Shown: positions 45,235-54,544, counted from the stretch's first letter. The stretch: 64,000 nt of DNA from CAWFKW01 sp963816535 (GCA_963816535.1 CAWFKW010000003.1:1833464-1897463), one strand, 5' to 3'. Made by a program: numbers and translations. The notes: generated by a model from the sequence alone, not told the origin.

Positions 45235-45358
45235 TTATGTTTGAGCAACAAATTTAACCAATCTGATTATTATAAGAAAGTAATAAAAGAAAGGACTCTA
45301 CTTGCTGGATACTTTGTAAGATATATTGGATTCTCGCTTTCGCGGAAGTTAAAATATG

Positions 45359-46579
45359 TTATTCATATCTCAACGCATCTATGGGATTAAGGTTTGCAGC
45401 TTTTCTTGACGGGTACCAGCCGAAGAAAATTCCAATGAGCGTGCTGACAATAAATGAAATATAAATTGATTGCATTGTAACTATAGTGCTGAATCCTGCG
45501 AATTTGGAAACCAGATATGATGTGGTTAGTCCAAGTATTATGCCAGAAACGCCGCCGACCAAACTCATAACAACCGCCTCAAGCAGCAGCTGGAACTGAA
45601 CATCAAAACCCGTTGCGCCTACCGCCATTCGTATCCCGATCTCTCGCGTTCTTTCCGTAACAGAAACAAGCATAATATTCATAATGCCAATTCCGCCTAC
45701 AAACAAAGAAATAGCCGCAACTATAGATAACAGCACGGTAATTGTATTAACAACCGTATTGAGCGTTTCACGCAGGTCAAGCTGGGTGCTGATTGTAAAA
45801 TCGTTCGGCTGTGATGGAAGCAGCTGGTGCTTCGCCCTCAGCGCAGCTTCAATTTCAGAAACTGCCACATTTACTACGTCTTCCGAATTTGCTGAAACAT
45901 ATATCTGCTGGATATTCTGGCTTCCCAGCATCCTGTTCTGAACCGTCGAATATGGCGCGAGGATAATATCATCCTGGTCCTGCCCGACGCCGCTTGTGCC
46001 CTTACTTTTAAGCGTTCCGATTATCAAAAACGGAACTGTGCCGACTCTAATAGTTGCGCCAATGGGATTCTGACTATTGCCAAAAAGGTTGTTCACAACG
46101 GTTTTGCCGATTACGCATACTTTCGAGAATTTCTTTTCATCGTTTGCTGTAAATATAGCGCCGTTCTCTATTTCCATATCGCGAATTATAAAGTAATCCG
46201 GGTAAACGCCTGAAATGCTGCTTCTCCAGTTCTTGTTTCCAAACTTCATTTGCACGGTGGTTCGAACAAGCGGAGAAACCGCGTTTATTGAGCTTACTTC
46301 AGACATAAGAACATCAGCATCTGCTTTTTTTAAAGTTGGGGCTGAGCCCGATTCCTGGCTAACGCCCATTGACCTTGCTGAAACAGGGCTTATTGTGATC
46401 AGGTTTGTGCCTAACGTGCTTATTCGGGCATTTACATCCTCGCTTGAACCGTAGCCGATAGCCTGCATTACAATCACCGACACTACGCCTATAATAATAC
46501 CGAGCATTGTCAGAAATGAACGGAACCTGTTCTTTCCTAACGCTTTAAACGCAATTTTTACGCTGCTCTGTAAATACAT
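45359..46579 (-). CDS. MacB-like ABC transporter permease
   Basis: 406 residues. N-terminal helix, a large periplasmic MacB_PCD domain (about 40-240), then the FtsX domain with three helices (TVLLSIVAAISLFVGGIGIMN). VSVTERTREIGIRMAVGAT is the classic MacB/FtsX signature. It works with the ATPase and adaptor upstream as a tripartite pump; the ATPase here is separate, whereas in MacB proper it is fused. Exported substrates in this family are peptides, toxins, macrolides or lipoproteins. Confidence 0.92.
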   Translation of the reverse strand: MYLQSSVKIAFKALGKNRFRSFLTMLGIIIGVVSVIVMQAIGYGSSEDVNARISTLGTNLITISPVSARSMGVSQESGSAPTLKKADADVLMSEVSSINAVSPLVRTTVQMKFGNKNWRSSISGVYPDYFIIRDMEIENGAIFTANDEKKFSKVCVIGKTVVNNLFGNSQNPIGATIRVGTVPFLIIGTLKSKGTSGVGQDQDDIILAPYSTVQNRMLGSQNIQQIYVSANSEDVVNVAVSEIEAALRAKHQLLPSQPNDFTISTQLDLRETLNTVVNTITVLLSIVAAISLFVGGIGIMNIMLVSVTERTREIGIRMAVGATGFDVQFQLLLEAVVMSLVGGVSGIILGLTTSYLVSKFAGFSTIVTMQSIYISFIVSTLIGIFFGWYPSRKAANLNPIDALRYE

Positions 46580-46613
46580 GGTTCTATTTTTTTCTTATCT
46601 TTAATTTGCAATC

Positions 46614-47369
46614 TCAAATCTCAATGTCTTCTCTTTTGGGTATTAATTTTATTTGCTCCGACGCTATCAGCCTGTCTACGGTAACTCCTGATTTTGTGAT
46701 CTTCCCGTCTTTGAAAACTACTTTCTTTTTTGAAGTTTGAGCGATATCATCTTCATGCGTTACCATTACCACCGTTATTCCCTTATCGTTCAATTCCTGG
46801 AATATCTGGATTATTTCCATACTGGTACGCGTATCTAAATTGCCGGTAGGTTCATCCGCCAATATCATTTTTGGATTATTAACAATTGCTCTTGCAATAG
46901 CGACTCTTTGCTGCTGCCCGCCGGAAAGCATATTAGGCATATTCCTCATGCGGTCTTTTAATCCAACGCTTGTCAAAGCTTTCTCAACTTTTTCTCTTCT
47001 TTCTGAAGCGTTAATATTGCTGTATATCAGCGGAAGTTCTACATTGTCAAAAGCGGTTGTGCGCGAAAGCAAATTGAACGACTGGAACACGAACCCGATA
47101 TTATCTCTTCTCAGGTGCGCAAGCTGTATTTTGGTCTTGCTCATCACCGGCTCGCCGTTAAAGAAATATTCGCCGCGCGTTGGCACATCCAGACAGCCAA
47201 TTACGTTCATGAACGTTGATTTTCCTGAACCGCTGGAACCCATAATACAGATATAGTCGCCGGGGAACACATCCATCGAAACGTCGTTCAGCGCCGCCAC
47301 AGACTGGTTCCCCATCTTGTATATCTTAAACAGGTTTTTGACCGAGATCACCGGCTGCATATCGTTCAT
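46614..47369 (-). CDS. MacB/LolD-type ABC transporter ATPase
   Basis: 251 residues. Walker A MGSSGSGKSTF, signature LSGGQQQRVAIARA, Walker B MILADEPTGNLD, H-loop VTHEDDI. Its start overlaps the stop of the adaptor gene by one base. Middle gene of the adaptor-ATPase-permease operon; the permease starts 34 bases after this gene ends. Confidence 0.93.
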   Translation of the reverse strand: MNDMQPVISVKNLFKIYKMGNQSVAALNDVSMDVFPGDYICIMGSSGSGKSTFMNVIGCLDVPTRGEYFFNGEPVMSKTKIQLAHLRRDNIGFVFQSFNLLSRTTAFDNVELPLIYSNINASERREKVEKALTSVGLKDRMRNMPNMLSGGQQQRVAIARAIVNNPKMILADEPTGNLDTRTSMEIIQIFQELNDKGITVVMVTHEDDIAQTSKKKVVFKDGKITKSGVTVDRLIASEQIKLIPKREDIEI

Positions 47370-48559
47370 TAATGTACGTTCGGCCCTCTCTTTGGCGCCT
47401 GTATCAGGCCCTTTGACTGCGGTGCAACCGTTCCGTTTATTTTGATCCCTGTAACTAATTCGGATTGCGTGGTCAATGCATTATTTTTGACTTCCGTCTT
47501 TACGCCGTCTGATAAGCCTGTTTGAATGACAACCGGCATAATATTACCGCTATTTAAGACAAAAACTAATGACTCGCCAAGCGCTGATAAGCTATCCCTT
47601 TCATGCAGAACAGCGACGCTGTCTATTCCCTTTTCAGATTTCCCCGGAGAAAAATTCAGAGCCTGAATCGGGATTCTGATAACGTCTGTACTTTCCTGTA
47701 CGATAATTGAAATATCGGCGTTCATGCCCGGCACCAGCTTTAAATCTTCGTTTGGCGCTTCTATCATAACGGCATAACTTACTACATTATTTGTGGTTAT
47801 AGGCTGCAGGCGGATCTGCTGAACCACTCCCGTAAAAGTCTGATCGGGATAAGCGTCTACCGAGAAAAAAACAGACTGGCCGGTCTGGATCTGGCCAATA
47901 TCCGCTTCGTCAACGTTCGCCTGAAGCTGCATTTTTTTCAGGTCGTTGGCGATCGTGAACAAAGTCGGTGTGGAAAAGCTTGCGGCCACGGTTTGACCGA
48001 CGTCAACGGCTCTTGAAATAACAATGCCGCTGATTGGGGCTCTGATTGTGGCCAGATCAAGATTGATCCTTGCTTTTTGCAATTCACCTTCGGCGGCCTT
48101 AACTGTATTTTCGGCGGCTTTATAATTGGCTGTCTGCAGGTCAAAGTCGCTCTTGGAGATTAAGCCTTTTTCGAGCAATGCCTGATTCCTGTCAAAATCA
48201 GCTTTTATCTGGTCCAGTTGCGCCTGGGATTTTGATAAATTTGCCAGAGCTTCATTTAACGAAACTTGCAGGCTTCGCGTATCAAGCAATGCGATAATTT
48301 GCCCGGCCTTCACGACATCGTTATAATCAACAAATATTTTTGAAATTACGCCTGAGACCTGCGTTCCAACAAGCACGGTTTTGACGGCATTCACCGTCCC
48401 GGTTGCGGTTACGAGGATCTGAACATTACCTTTAGATGGTTTAACGGTTATCCATTCAACTTTAGTATCTTTTCCATTTTTCCAGAACGTGTATGCAGAA
48501 AATGCCGCCGCGAGAATAACAACAACAGATATTACAATTATAATACTGCGTCTTTTCAT
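47369..48559 (-). CDS. MacA-type periplasmic adaptor (RND/HlyD family)
   Basis: 396 residues. N-terminal anchor helix (6-24), lipoyl half-motifs (GTVNAVKTVLVGTQVSGVISK and TIRAPISGIVISRAVDVGQTV), a helical hairpin at about 95-165 and beta-barrel segment GMNADISIIV. It links the inner-membrane MacB-like pair to an outer-membrane TolC-like channel. No TolC gene is adjacent; the porin at 48825 is a different class. Confidence 0.92.
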   Translation of the reverse strand: MKRRSIIIVISVVVILAAAFSAYTFWKNGKDTKVEWITVKPSKGNVQILVTATGTVNAVKTVLVGTQVSGVISKIFVDYNDVVKAGQIIALLDTRSLQVSLNEALANLSKSQAQLDQIKADFDRNQALLEKGLISKSDFDLQTANYKAAENTVKAAEGELQKARINLDLATIRAPISGIVISRAVDVGQTVAASFSTPTLFTIANDLKKMQLQANVDEADIGQIQTGQSVFFSVDAYPDQTFTGVVQQIRLQPITTNNVVSYAVMIEAPNEDLKLVPGMNADISIIVQESTDVIRIPIQALNFSPGKSEKGIDSVAVLHERDSLSALGESLVFVLNSGNIMPVVIQTGLSDGVKTEVKNNALTTQSELVTGIKINGTVAPQSKGLIQAPKRGPNVH

Positions 48560-48824
48560 AGTTTAGTTAGTATTGCTTAATGTTATGCAGAAAATATTAT
48601 GCGCCTTTTCACTTAATATATTAAATATAATAAGATTTGTTTTAACTTAACATTGTATGATAAAAACTAACTAAATGATATAGCTCTATGGAACGGAAAT
48701 TCTTCTAATCCTTAAGAACTGAATTTGCCCTGAATTATTAATGTGTCGATATTAGCGCTTCAACATATCAATTTTGATTCAAGCGGATCCCTGTCAGGAA
48801 GTCCGGGCGCCGCAGGGTATCTTT

Positions 48825-49925
48825 TCAAAATCCGATTCCTCCGGATAAGATTACCTCTACGCGGCTGTTTTTAGAATCATAAAAGATCTTCTGGTCTGAA
48901 GCGGTATTCAGGTACCGGGTCTCGAGCCGGAAGTATGCGTTATCCTGCGGATTGTATTCGATGCCAAATGTGATTCCGTTAGCCTTTAGCCCGGGTTCGG
49001 GCTGGGCCAATTGAGAAAGGATCGCGTCATTGTCGTTAAACGTCTCGCCCCTTAGAGCGGCTGAAAACTTCTTAACTACCCTGTATCTTATTGAGAGGAA
49101 ACCTGAAAACAGGCTGGCTGATGATTGCGGGTCGCTCAGCTTCGATTTCTCCTGAGTGCAATAATCGCCGCATAAAATAATATCTAATTTTTTAGCGGGC
49201 GCAAGCTTGACAACGAGGTTATTGTATATTCTTGTTTTGCCTTCAACCCCTGAAGGCATTTCGTTGCCGATGATATTGTTGTAAGTAAATTCAACTTTGC
49301 TGTTCGGTTTAAACCGCAGCTGCAGTCCGACCGATTTATTTTTGTTATTATCGGCAAGCACATTAAAACCGTTCAAAAGAAACAAAGTTCCGTAGAATTT
49401 TTTGCCGGTATATGAGAATTTTACTCCGCTTTGATAAAGAGGCTCAAAGTAAGTACAGAGAGAAAAGCTCTGAAAAAAATTATCCTTCGGTATAACTCCT
49501 TCGCCGCCAATATGAGTTAGAAAATAACCTCCGTCTATCCAGAAGTTTTTGCAGGGAGAAAATCCAAGGTTGGCTTCCTGTATAAATTGCAGATACTCGT
49601 TTGGCGCTTGCGGCCAGTTTAATTTGGGAATATCTCCAAACTGTACTGCAACATTTCCTCTTACCCTGTTTGTAGAATACCTTAAGGCTATCATCGCCAG
49701 GTTCAACCTGAATTCGTCCCTGTAAGGCGCTATGGCTGAGAATTGCCGCGGACTGGAATTCCTGTCATTATCATAAGCTATGTACGTATCAATATACCCG
49801 TTAATTGCAAGTTCGTCGGGCAGCCCGCCAAATAATCCCTGTCTGTGTTTCTGTTGAGCTGAAGCGGTCAGGGAAGTTAACATAAATGCAGAAATAAAAA
49901 TAACTTGCAGCAGTTTAGTCGTCAT
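48825..49925 (-). CDS. Bbp2-like outer-membrane porin
   Basis: 366 residues from the ATG at 49925 (MTTKLLQVIFISAFMLTSL, signal peptide ending TASAQ); 14 more residues are open upstream. The mature protein begins LAINGYIDTYIAYDND and consists of alternating beta strands with many Tyr/Phe/Asn, closing in GGIGF with the terminal Phe typical of barrels. It resembles the OmpL-like beta-barrel porin-2 group. It is 265 bases upstream of the adaptor gene on the same strand; a shared role is not shown. The gap 48560-48824 is AT-rich with no signals. Confidence 0.75.
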   Translation of the reverse strand: MTTKLLQVIFISAFMLTSLTASAQQKHRQGLFGGLPDELAINGYIDTYIAYDNDRNSSPRQFSAIAPYRDEFRLNLAMIALRYSTNRVRGNVAVQFGDIPKLNWPQAPNEYLQFIQEANLGFSPCKNFWIDGGYFLTHIGGEGVIPKDNFFQSFSLCTYFEPLYQSGVKFSYTGKKFYGTLFLLNGFNVLADNNKNKSVGLQLRFKPNSKVEFTYNNIIGNEMPSGVEGKTRIYNNLVVKLAPAKKLDIILCGDYCTQEKSKLSDPQSSASLFSGFLSIRYRVVKKFSAALRGETFNDNDAILSQLAQPEPGLKANGITFGIEYNPQDNAYFRLETRYLNTASDQKIFYDSKNSRVEVILSGGIGF

Positions 49926-50026
49926 TTTTGTAATAGCTGATACGATTAATTTCCAAAAACTATGCAAATTTAATGATGCTTTAACGCATATTCAATTAAA
50001 TAATTGATATTCAGGGTTTTTTCACG

Positions 50027-50058
50027 CTTTTTACATTGAACTTCCCTTTGAATTTTTG
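50027..50058 (+). promoter_or_regulatory. Possible promoter of amt1
   Basis: CTTT (50027-50030), 20 bases, AATTTTTG (50051-50058), one base off the -7 consensus. It is about as far from the ATG as the better promoter of amt2 is from its ATG. Leader would be about 275 bases. Confidence 0.35.
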
Positions 50059-50339
50059 TAAATTGCTTAGATATTATAGTTCCTGAGCCTTGCTTACTGA
50101 GGATACTGAATAGATTTATTAAGTTCGACTTTATTTGACGTTAGATTGATGTTGTATAAAAATAGTCTTTTAAATTCATGGAATGATATTCCGCAGAGAA
50201 TCCTTACAAATTCACAAAAGTTTTCAAAATATATTAACGATGTTGCGATCATGTTTCAGCCATCCGTGGCGCTTTCACGTTTATTTTGCTTAAATAATGA
50301 CGGCTGCAATATTAATTATTTTTCAGGAGGTTTATTGTA
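50059..50339 (+). other. Long leader of amt1, conserved with the amt2 leader
   Basis: Blocks shared with 51738-52008: TGAGGA..CTGAA, ATTCCGC, AATCCTTACA, AAGTTTTCAAAATATATTAA, ACGGC and AGGAGGT, at the same distance from the ATG for the last 165 bases, without gaps. A hairpin GGAAT/ATTCC is at 50180-50192. It contains a 64-codon ORF (50146-50340) ending in TAATG at the amt start. Either a structured regulatory RNA or a leader peptide; see findings. Confidence 0.5.
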
Positions 50340-51578
50340 ATGTTCGATACTGGAAATACCGGCTTTATGCTTATGGCAACAAGCCTTGTTTTGCTTATGA
50401 CCCCGGGTCTTGCGCTTTTTTACGGCGGGCTTGTGGGAAAGAAAAATGTGCTCGCTATTATGATGCAGAGCTTTGTATCGATGGGAGTCACCACAATTCT
50501 TTGGGGGCTTGTTGGGTACTCAATGTGTTTCAGCGGAGATATGGCTTCGCATACAGATTTTTTTGGCATCATCGGAAATTTTAAATTGGCGTTCCTCGCC
50601 GGAATTGGGCCTTCGACGCCTGCGCATGTTAACCCGACAATTCCGCTTTTTGTATTTGTCGCTTACCAGCTGATGACAGCCATTATCACTCCTGCGCTAA
50701 TTACTGGCGCTTTTACGAACAGGATAAGATTCAGCGCTTACCTTGCATTTTTGGCGCTGTGGCTGTTGTTTGTTTATTTCCCGTTTGTTCATATGGTATG
50801 GGGCGGCGGAATATTAGCCTCATGGGGTGTTAAAGATTTTGCAGGCGGAATAGTTGTACATAATATCGCCGGCTTTGCCGCGCTTGCTTCTGTTTTATAT
50901 GTAGGCGCCCGTAAAGTATCTGATAAGGCGTTTCACAGCATACCGCTGTTTGCAATCGGCGCCGGGTTATTATGGTTCGGCTGGTTTGGCTTTAATGCCG
51001 GAAACCAGTTCAGAGTTGATGGAATAACAGTTATAGCTTTCTTAAATACTCATATTTCAGCGGCGTTTGCCGCTATAGCGTGGCTGGCGCTTGACTGGCG
51101 TTTTGCTAAAAAACCAAAATTTGTTGGCTTACTTACTGGCGCGCTTGCAGGTCTTGTTATAATAACGCCCGCTGCAGGTTACGTTTCTCCAAAAGCTGCC
51201 GCTGCAATTGGCTTAATTGGCGGATTTGCCTGTTACTTTGCAGTCGCCTGGAAAAATAAAATGGGATGGGATGATTCGCTTGATGTATGGGGCGTACACG
51301 GAGTTGGCGGGTTTGCCGGAATTGTTTGTCTTGGTATTTTCGGGTGGGCTTCAATTAACCCGGATGCAACAAACGGGCTGCTGCATGGCGGCTCCCAATT
51401 CTTTGGCGTACAGCTGCTTGCGGTTCTTATGAGCTCTGCTTACGCTTTTGGCTTCACTTACGGTATGCTTTGGCTGATAAACAAAGTTATCCCGGTTAAG
51501 ATAACTGAGAATGAAGAAACAAGAGGCCTTGATTCTGTATTGCATGGCGAAGAAGCTTATGGATTTGAATTGAATTAA
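50340..51578 (+). CDS. amt: Ammonium transporter, first of a tandem pair
   Basis: 412 residues, 11 membrane helices. The pore residues of the Amt family are intact: the aspartate in VKDFAGGIVVH (Asp166), and the twin histidines His174 and His320 (WGVHGVGG). AGGAGG lies at good spacing before the ATG. Close paralogue at 52009 (same length, most residues identical). The end, GLDSVLHGEEAYGF, is the usual cytoplasmic tail that contacts PII proteins, but no glnK lies next to it. Confidence 0.96.
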   Translation: MFDTGNTGFMLMATSLVLLMTPGLALFYGGLVGKKNVLAIMMQSFVSMGVTTILWGLVGYSMCFSGDMASHTDFFGIIGNFKLAFLAGIGPSTPAHVNPTIPLFVFVAYQLMTAIITPALITGAFTNRIRFSAYLAFLALWLLFVYFPFVHMVWGGGILASWGVKDFAGGIVVHNIAGFAALASVLYVGARKVSDKAFHSIPLFAIGAGLLWFGWFGFNAGNQFRVDGITVIAFLNTHISAAFAAIAWLALDWRFAKKPKFVGLLTGALAGLVIITPAAGYVSPKAAAAIGLIGGFACYFAVAWKNKMGWDDSLDVWGVHGVGGFAGIVCLGIFGWASINPDATNGLLHGGSQFFGVQLLAVLMSSAYAFGFTYGMLWLINKVIPVKITENEETRGLDSVLHGEEAYGFELN

Positions 51579-51705
51579 GTTTATTTTGTAAGATAATAAT
51601 TAAGTTCGGGTTTTATGCGATGTGAGTCTCAGACGGATCCGGATTTGATTATAAAAGCAGGTAGCCTGTTCTTGCAAATTAGTTGTTGTTACACGTGTTT
51701 TACTC

Positions 51706-51737
51706 ATTGAAATTTCTAGTGAATCTTAGTAAGTTTG
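51706..51737 (+). promoter_or_regulatory. Promoter of amt2
   Basis: ATTG (51706-51709), 20 bases, TAAGTTTG (51730-51737), matching the Bacteroidetes consensus with one mismatch. Transcript start near 51744, so the leader is about 265 bases. Confidence 0.55.
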
Positions 51738-52008
51738 CAGCCATAGCAGTGTTCTGCAGGTTATCCCTTGAGGACGCTGAAAAGTTTTTTACCGTTTGAT
51801 CAAATGGTATAGGTTTGAGAAGTTATGAAAATAATTTTTACCTCCTGCGGAACAATATTCCGCCTGAAATCCTTACATCTTCTATAAAGTTTTCAAAATA
51901 TATTAACTATTGCAGATATGTTCGGGCCGCGCATCGTTTGCCTGCATGTATATTTTGTTTAATTACGGCGGCTTGTTTAATAATTATCTCTAAGGAGGTC
52001 TATATATA
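51738..52008 (+). other. Long leader of amt2, conserved with the amt1 leader
   Basis: Same blocks as the amt1 leader in the same order. Hairpin GCGGAA/TTCCGC at 51847-51863, at the position of the GGAAT hairpin in amt1. ACCTCCT at 51840-51846 is fully complementary to the ribosome binding site AGGAGGT at 51993-51999, so pairing could hide it. A 64-codon frame (TTG at 51815) again ends in TAATG at the amt start. Confidence 0.5.
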
Positions 52009-53247
52009 ATGTTTGATACCGGAAATACCGGCTTTATGCTTTTGGCAACAAGCCTTGTTATGCTTATGACGCCGGGTCTCGCGTTCTTTTACGGGGGACT
52101 TGTCGGCAGGAAAAACGTTCTGGCTATAATGATCCAAAGCTTTGTCTCGATGGGTTTGACCACGGTCGTCTGGTGGCTTGTCGGTTATTCTTTGTGTTTT
52201 AGCGGCGATCTGGCAAGTGGAACCGATACAATGGGTTTAATCGGCAATTTCAAACTGGCATTTCTTGCTGGCACAAGCCCCATGGATCACAGTCCGATAA
52301 ATCCTTCAATTCCATTGTACGTTTTTGTAGCATATCAAATGATGTTTGCGATTATAACCCCTGCGCTTATTACTGGGGCTTTTGCAAACAGGATAAAATT
52401 TACCGCCTATTTATTATTCCTGACTTTATGGCTGCTGCTGGTTTATTTCCCGTTTGTTCATATGATTTGGGGCGGCGGAATTTTAGCTCAGTGGGGCGTA
52501 AAAGATTTTGCGGGCGGAATTGTAGTTCATAATATCGCGGGATTTGCGGCGCTTGCTTCCGTGCTTTATGTGGGAAGAAGAAAAATAGCCGACCCCGGTA
52601 TGCACAGTATTCCGTTAATTGCTCTTGGTACGGGCTTACTCTGGTTTGGGTGGTACGGCTTTAATGCCGGAAGCGAATTTGCAGTTGACAGCGTTACAGC
52701 GACCGCGTTCCTTAATACCGACGTGGCCGCTTCTTTTGCCGCCTTTGTATGGCTGATGCTTGCATGGTGGCTTGAAAAGAAACCAAAATTTGTAGGTTTG
52801 CTTACCGGAGCCGTTGCAGGACTTGCAACCATAACGCCGGCCGCCGGTTTTGTATCATCTAAGTCATCTGTTGTGATTGGCATTACTGCCGGTATAGTCT
52901 GTTACTTTGCAGTTGCTCTGAAAAACAGGCTTAAATGGGATGATGCTCTTGATGTATGGGGAGTACATGGAGTTGGCGGATTGCTCGGAGTTGTTATGCT
53001 CGGCGTTTTAGGCTCAACTGCCATTAACCCGGCCGGCTCAAACGGACTCATACATGGCGGCTCAAGATTCTTTGGGGTACAGCTTCTCGCGGTGCTTATC
53101 AGCTCAGTTTACGCTTTTGTGTTTACTTATGTGATGCTTTGGCTTATCAACAGGGTTACGCCTGTGAAAGTTACTGAAGCGGAAGAAGCGACAGGTCTGG
53201 ATTCTACGCTGCACGGCGAAGACGCTTACGCGTTTGATGTGAAATAA
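52009..53247 (+). CDS. amt: Ammonium transporter, second of a tandem pair
   Basis: 412 residues, colinear with the gene at 50340. Asp166, His174 and His320 equivalents are all present (VKDFAGGIVVH, WGVHGVGG), as is the tail GLDSTLHGEDAYAF. AAGGAGG precedes the ATG. The loops after helices 2-3 and near residue 230 differ most between the two copies. Paired transporters often differ in affinity or regulation; this is inference. Confidence 0.96.
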   Translation: MFDTGNTGFMLLATSLVMLMTPGLAFFYGGLVGRKNVLAIMIQSFVSMGLTTVVWWLVGYSLCFSGDLASGTDTMGLIGNFKLAFLAGTSPMDHSPINPSIPLYVFVAYQMMFAIITPALITGAFANRIKFTAYLLFLTLWLLLVYFPFVHMIWGGGILAQWGVKDFAGGIVVHNIAGFAALASVLYVGRRKIADPGMHSIPLIALGTGLLWFGWYGFNAGSEFAVDSVTATAFLNTDVAASFAAFVWLMLAWWLEKKPKFVGLLTGAVAGLATITPAAGFVSSKSSVVIGITAGIVCYFAVALKNRLKWDDALDVWGVHGVGGLLGVVMLGVLGSTAINPAGSNGLIHGGSRFFGVQLLAVLISSVYAFVFTYVMLWLINRVTPVKVTEAEEATGLDSTLHGEDAYAFDVK

Positions 53248-53270
53248 TATTTAAGTAATTCTAAAATATG

Positions 53271-53314
53271 GATCCGGGTTATTTGAAACGTAAAGTTTTA
53301 ATATAGCCCGGATC
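53271..53314 (+). terminator. Hairpin between amt2 and the YciI-like gene
   Basis: Stem of 12 pairs (GATCCGGGTTAT / ATAGCCCGGATC, one G-T pair) followed by TTTCT. It may end amt2 transcription partly and let some read into the next gene 23 bases later. Confidence 0.6.
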
Positions 53315-53336
53315 TTTCTATAGAAAGGAAGTATAA

Positions 53337-53678
53337 ATGGCGGATACAAACCAGTTCAAAGTGATTTATGCTCTGATATGGAGAGCAAACAAACCCGATG
53401 ATAAGTTCGATCAAAAGGAATTTGACAAGCGTGTTCCGCGCTTAATGGCATGGCTTAAAGACCTGTACAAAAAACACAGGCTTGTAGCCTGCGGCGGCGG
53501 CGGATTCGAATTCCACAGCGGCGGCTTAACTTTGATCACAGCCAAAAATGTTGAAGAAGCCATTGAGATTAGCAAAGGCACGCCTATGAATGAAATCGGT
53601 ACAACAGAAGTTTTTGTATGGGACGTTTATTACGGAAACCTTGTTGAGCTGAAACGCGAAGAAAAATTGAAAGGCTGA
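53337..53678 (+). CDS. YciI-like small protein
   Basis: 113 residues. The C-terminal half (GGLTLITAKNVEEAIEISKGTP, then TEVFVWDVYYGNLV) follows the ferredoxin-like YciI/DGPF pattern of a strand, a helix starting with EA and a final strand. A CGGGGFEFHSGG loop is unusual. Function unknown; YciI proteins are small dimeric proteins with a proposed His/Asp site. It follows amt2 by 89 bases with a good AAAGGAAG site, taking the place where PII genes usually stand. Confidence 0.6.
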   Translation: MADTNQFKVIYALIWRANKPDDKFDQKEFDKRVPRLMAWLKDLYKKHRLVACGGGGFEFHSGGLTLITAKNVEEAIEISKGTPMNEIGTTEVFVWDVYYGNLVELKREEKLKG

Positions 53679-53689
53679 TTAATTCTCCC

Positions 53690-54544
53690 CTAGTGCCAGC
53701 GTTTAATTTTTACATCATTTGGATATTCAACGCTGAATGAAACGTTGGTCTGGTTTAAATTAACGGTCTCAAGCTTCACGCTGAAATACTCTCCCTGTTT
53801 TGGGCGCCTTATCTCGATCTTCTTCGCATAATTACTTTCGCCGTATGCGGTGAAGTTCGAAAATTCAAGCTGCAGCAGAGTCGAGCCGCTTTTCCCGTAG
53901 TAAATATATTTGTAAACCGAATAATTGTCTTTGTCAACCCAGAATTTTCTCGTAATGGTTCCGCGCTTTAAAGCTAATACATACTGGTTTCCCTCTTCGG
54001 TCATTGAAAGCGAATCGGATTTTGACTTTGCTATCCTAACTGTGCCCGAGAAGCAATTGAGCAGGTCATCGAAAGTACATCTTATTTTTGTAAGCGTCCC
54101 GATATTAATAATTGACGTCGAGCCCATAATAACTTCATCGGCAAGACTGTTATAGAACACAAAATTTTTCCTGTTAAAATGCGCCATGGCGCCTCTTACG
54201 CCGAAAGTTCCTGTAATATCAAACCAAACATCGTCTTTCTTCTTCACATGTATTTCAATTGAACCCGACTGGTCAATTGCCTCCTGCCCGTTTTTAGGCG
54301 GCACTTTCACCGCGATATCGCCGCTTGAAATAATGTTATCAACCATCTCCGAACGCCTGTTTACTTCCTTTATTATATCTTCAATCTGCGCCTTTGCAGG
54401 ATCTGTTTCTGCGTTTTTAACGCTGTCTTCTGTTATGACTGTGTTTGTATCTGCCTGGCCCGTTGTATCCTGTTGGGCGTAAGAGAACCGGCAAGCTATC
54501 AGCGCAAGCAGCGCGAGTAAAACCTTCAAGTGAATATTCTTCAT
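53690..54544 (-). CDS. Periplasmic LolA/DUF4292-like protein
   Basis: 284 residues. Signal peptide to about 23 (RFSYAQQ). A polar Thr/Asp/Glu linker to 60 is followed by an extended beta-sheet domain (SGDIAVKVPP, IEIHVKKKDDVWFDITG, then LALKRGTITRKFWVDKDNYSVYKY) matching the half-barrel fold of LolA/LolB and DUF4292. It may carry lipoprotein or lipid to the outer membrane. Convergent with the YciI-like gene, only 11 bases apart. Confidence 0.65.
   Translation of the reverse strand: MKNIHLKVLLALLALIACRFSYAQQDTTGQADTNTVITEDSVKNAETDPAKAQIEDIIKEVNRRSEMVDNIISSGDIAVKVPPKNGQEAIDQSGSIEIHVKKKDDVWFDITGTFGVRGAMAHFNRKNFVFYNSLADEVIMGSTSIINIGTLTKIRCTFDDLLNCFSGTVRIAKSKSDSLSMTEEGNQYVLALKRGTITRKFWVDKDNYSVYKYIYYGKSGSTLLQLEFSNFTAYGESNYAKKIEIRRPKQGEYFSVKLETVNLNQTNVSFSVEYPNDVKIKRWH

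Noticed and set aside
44974..45244. Two overlapping 81-84 codon frames
   Set aside because: They cover the tRNA-Leu gene and the palindromic relic and do not resemble proteins.
50297..50673. Extra frames of 66-95 codons inside amt1
   Set aside because: They are out-of-frame shadows of the transporter gene.
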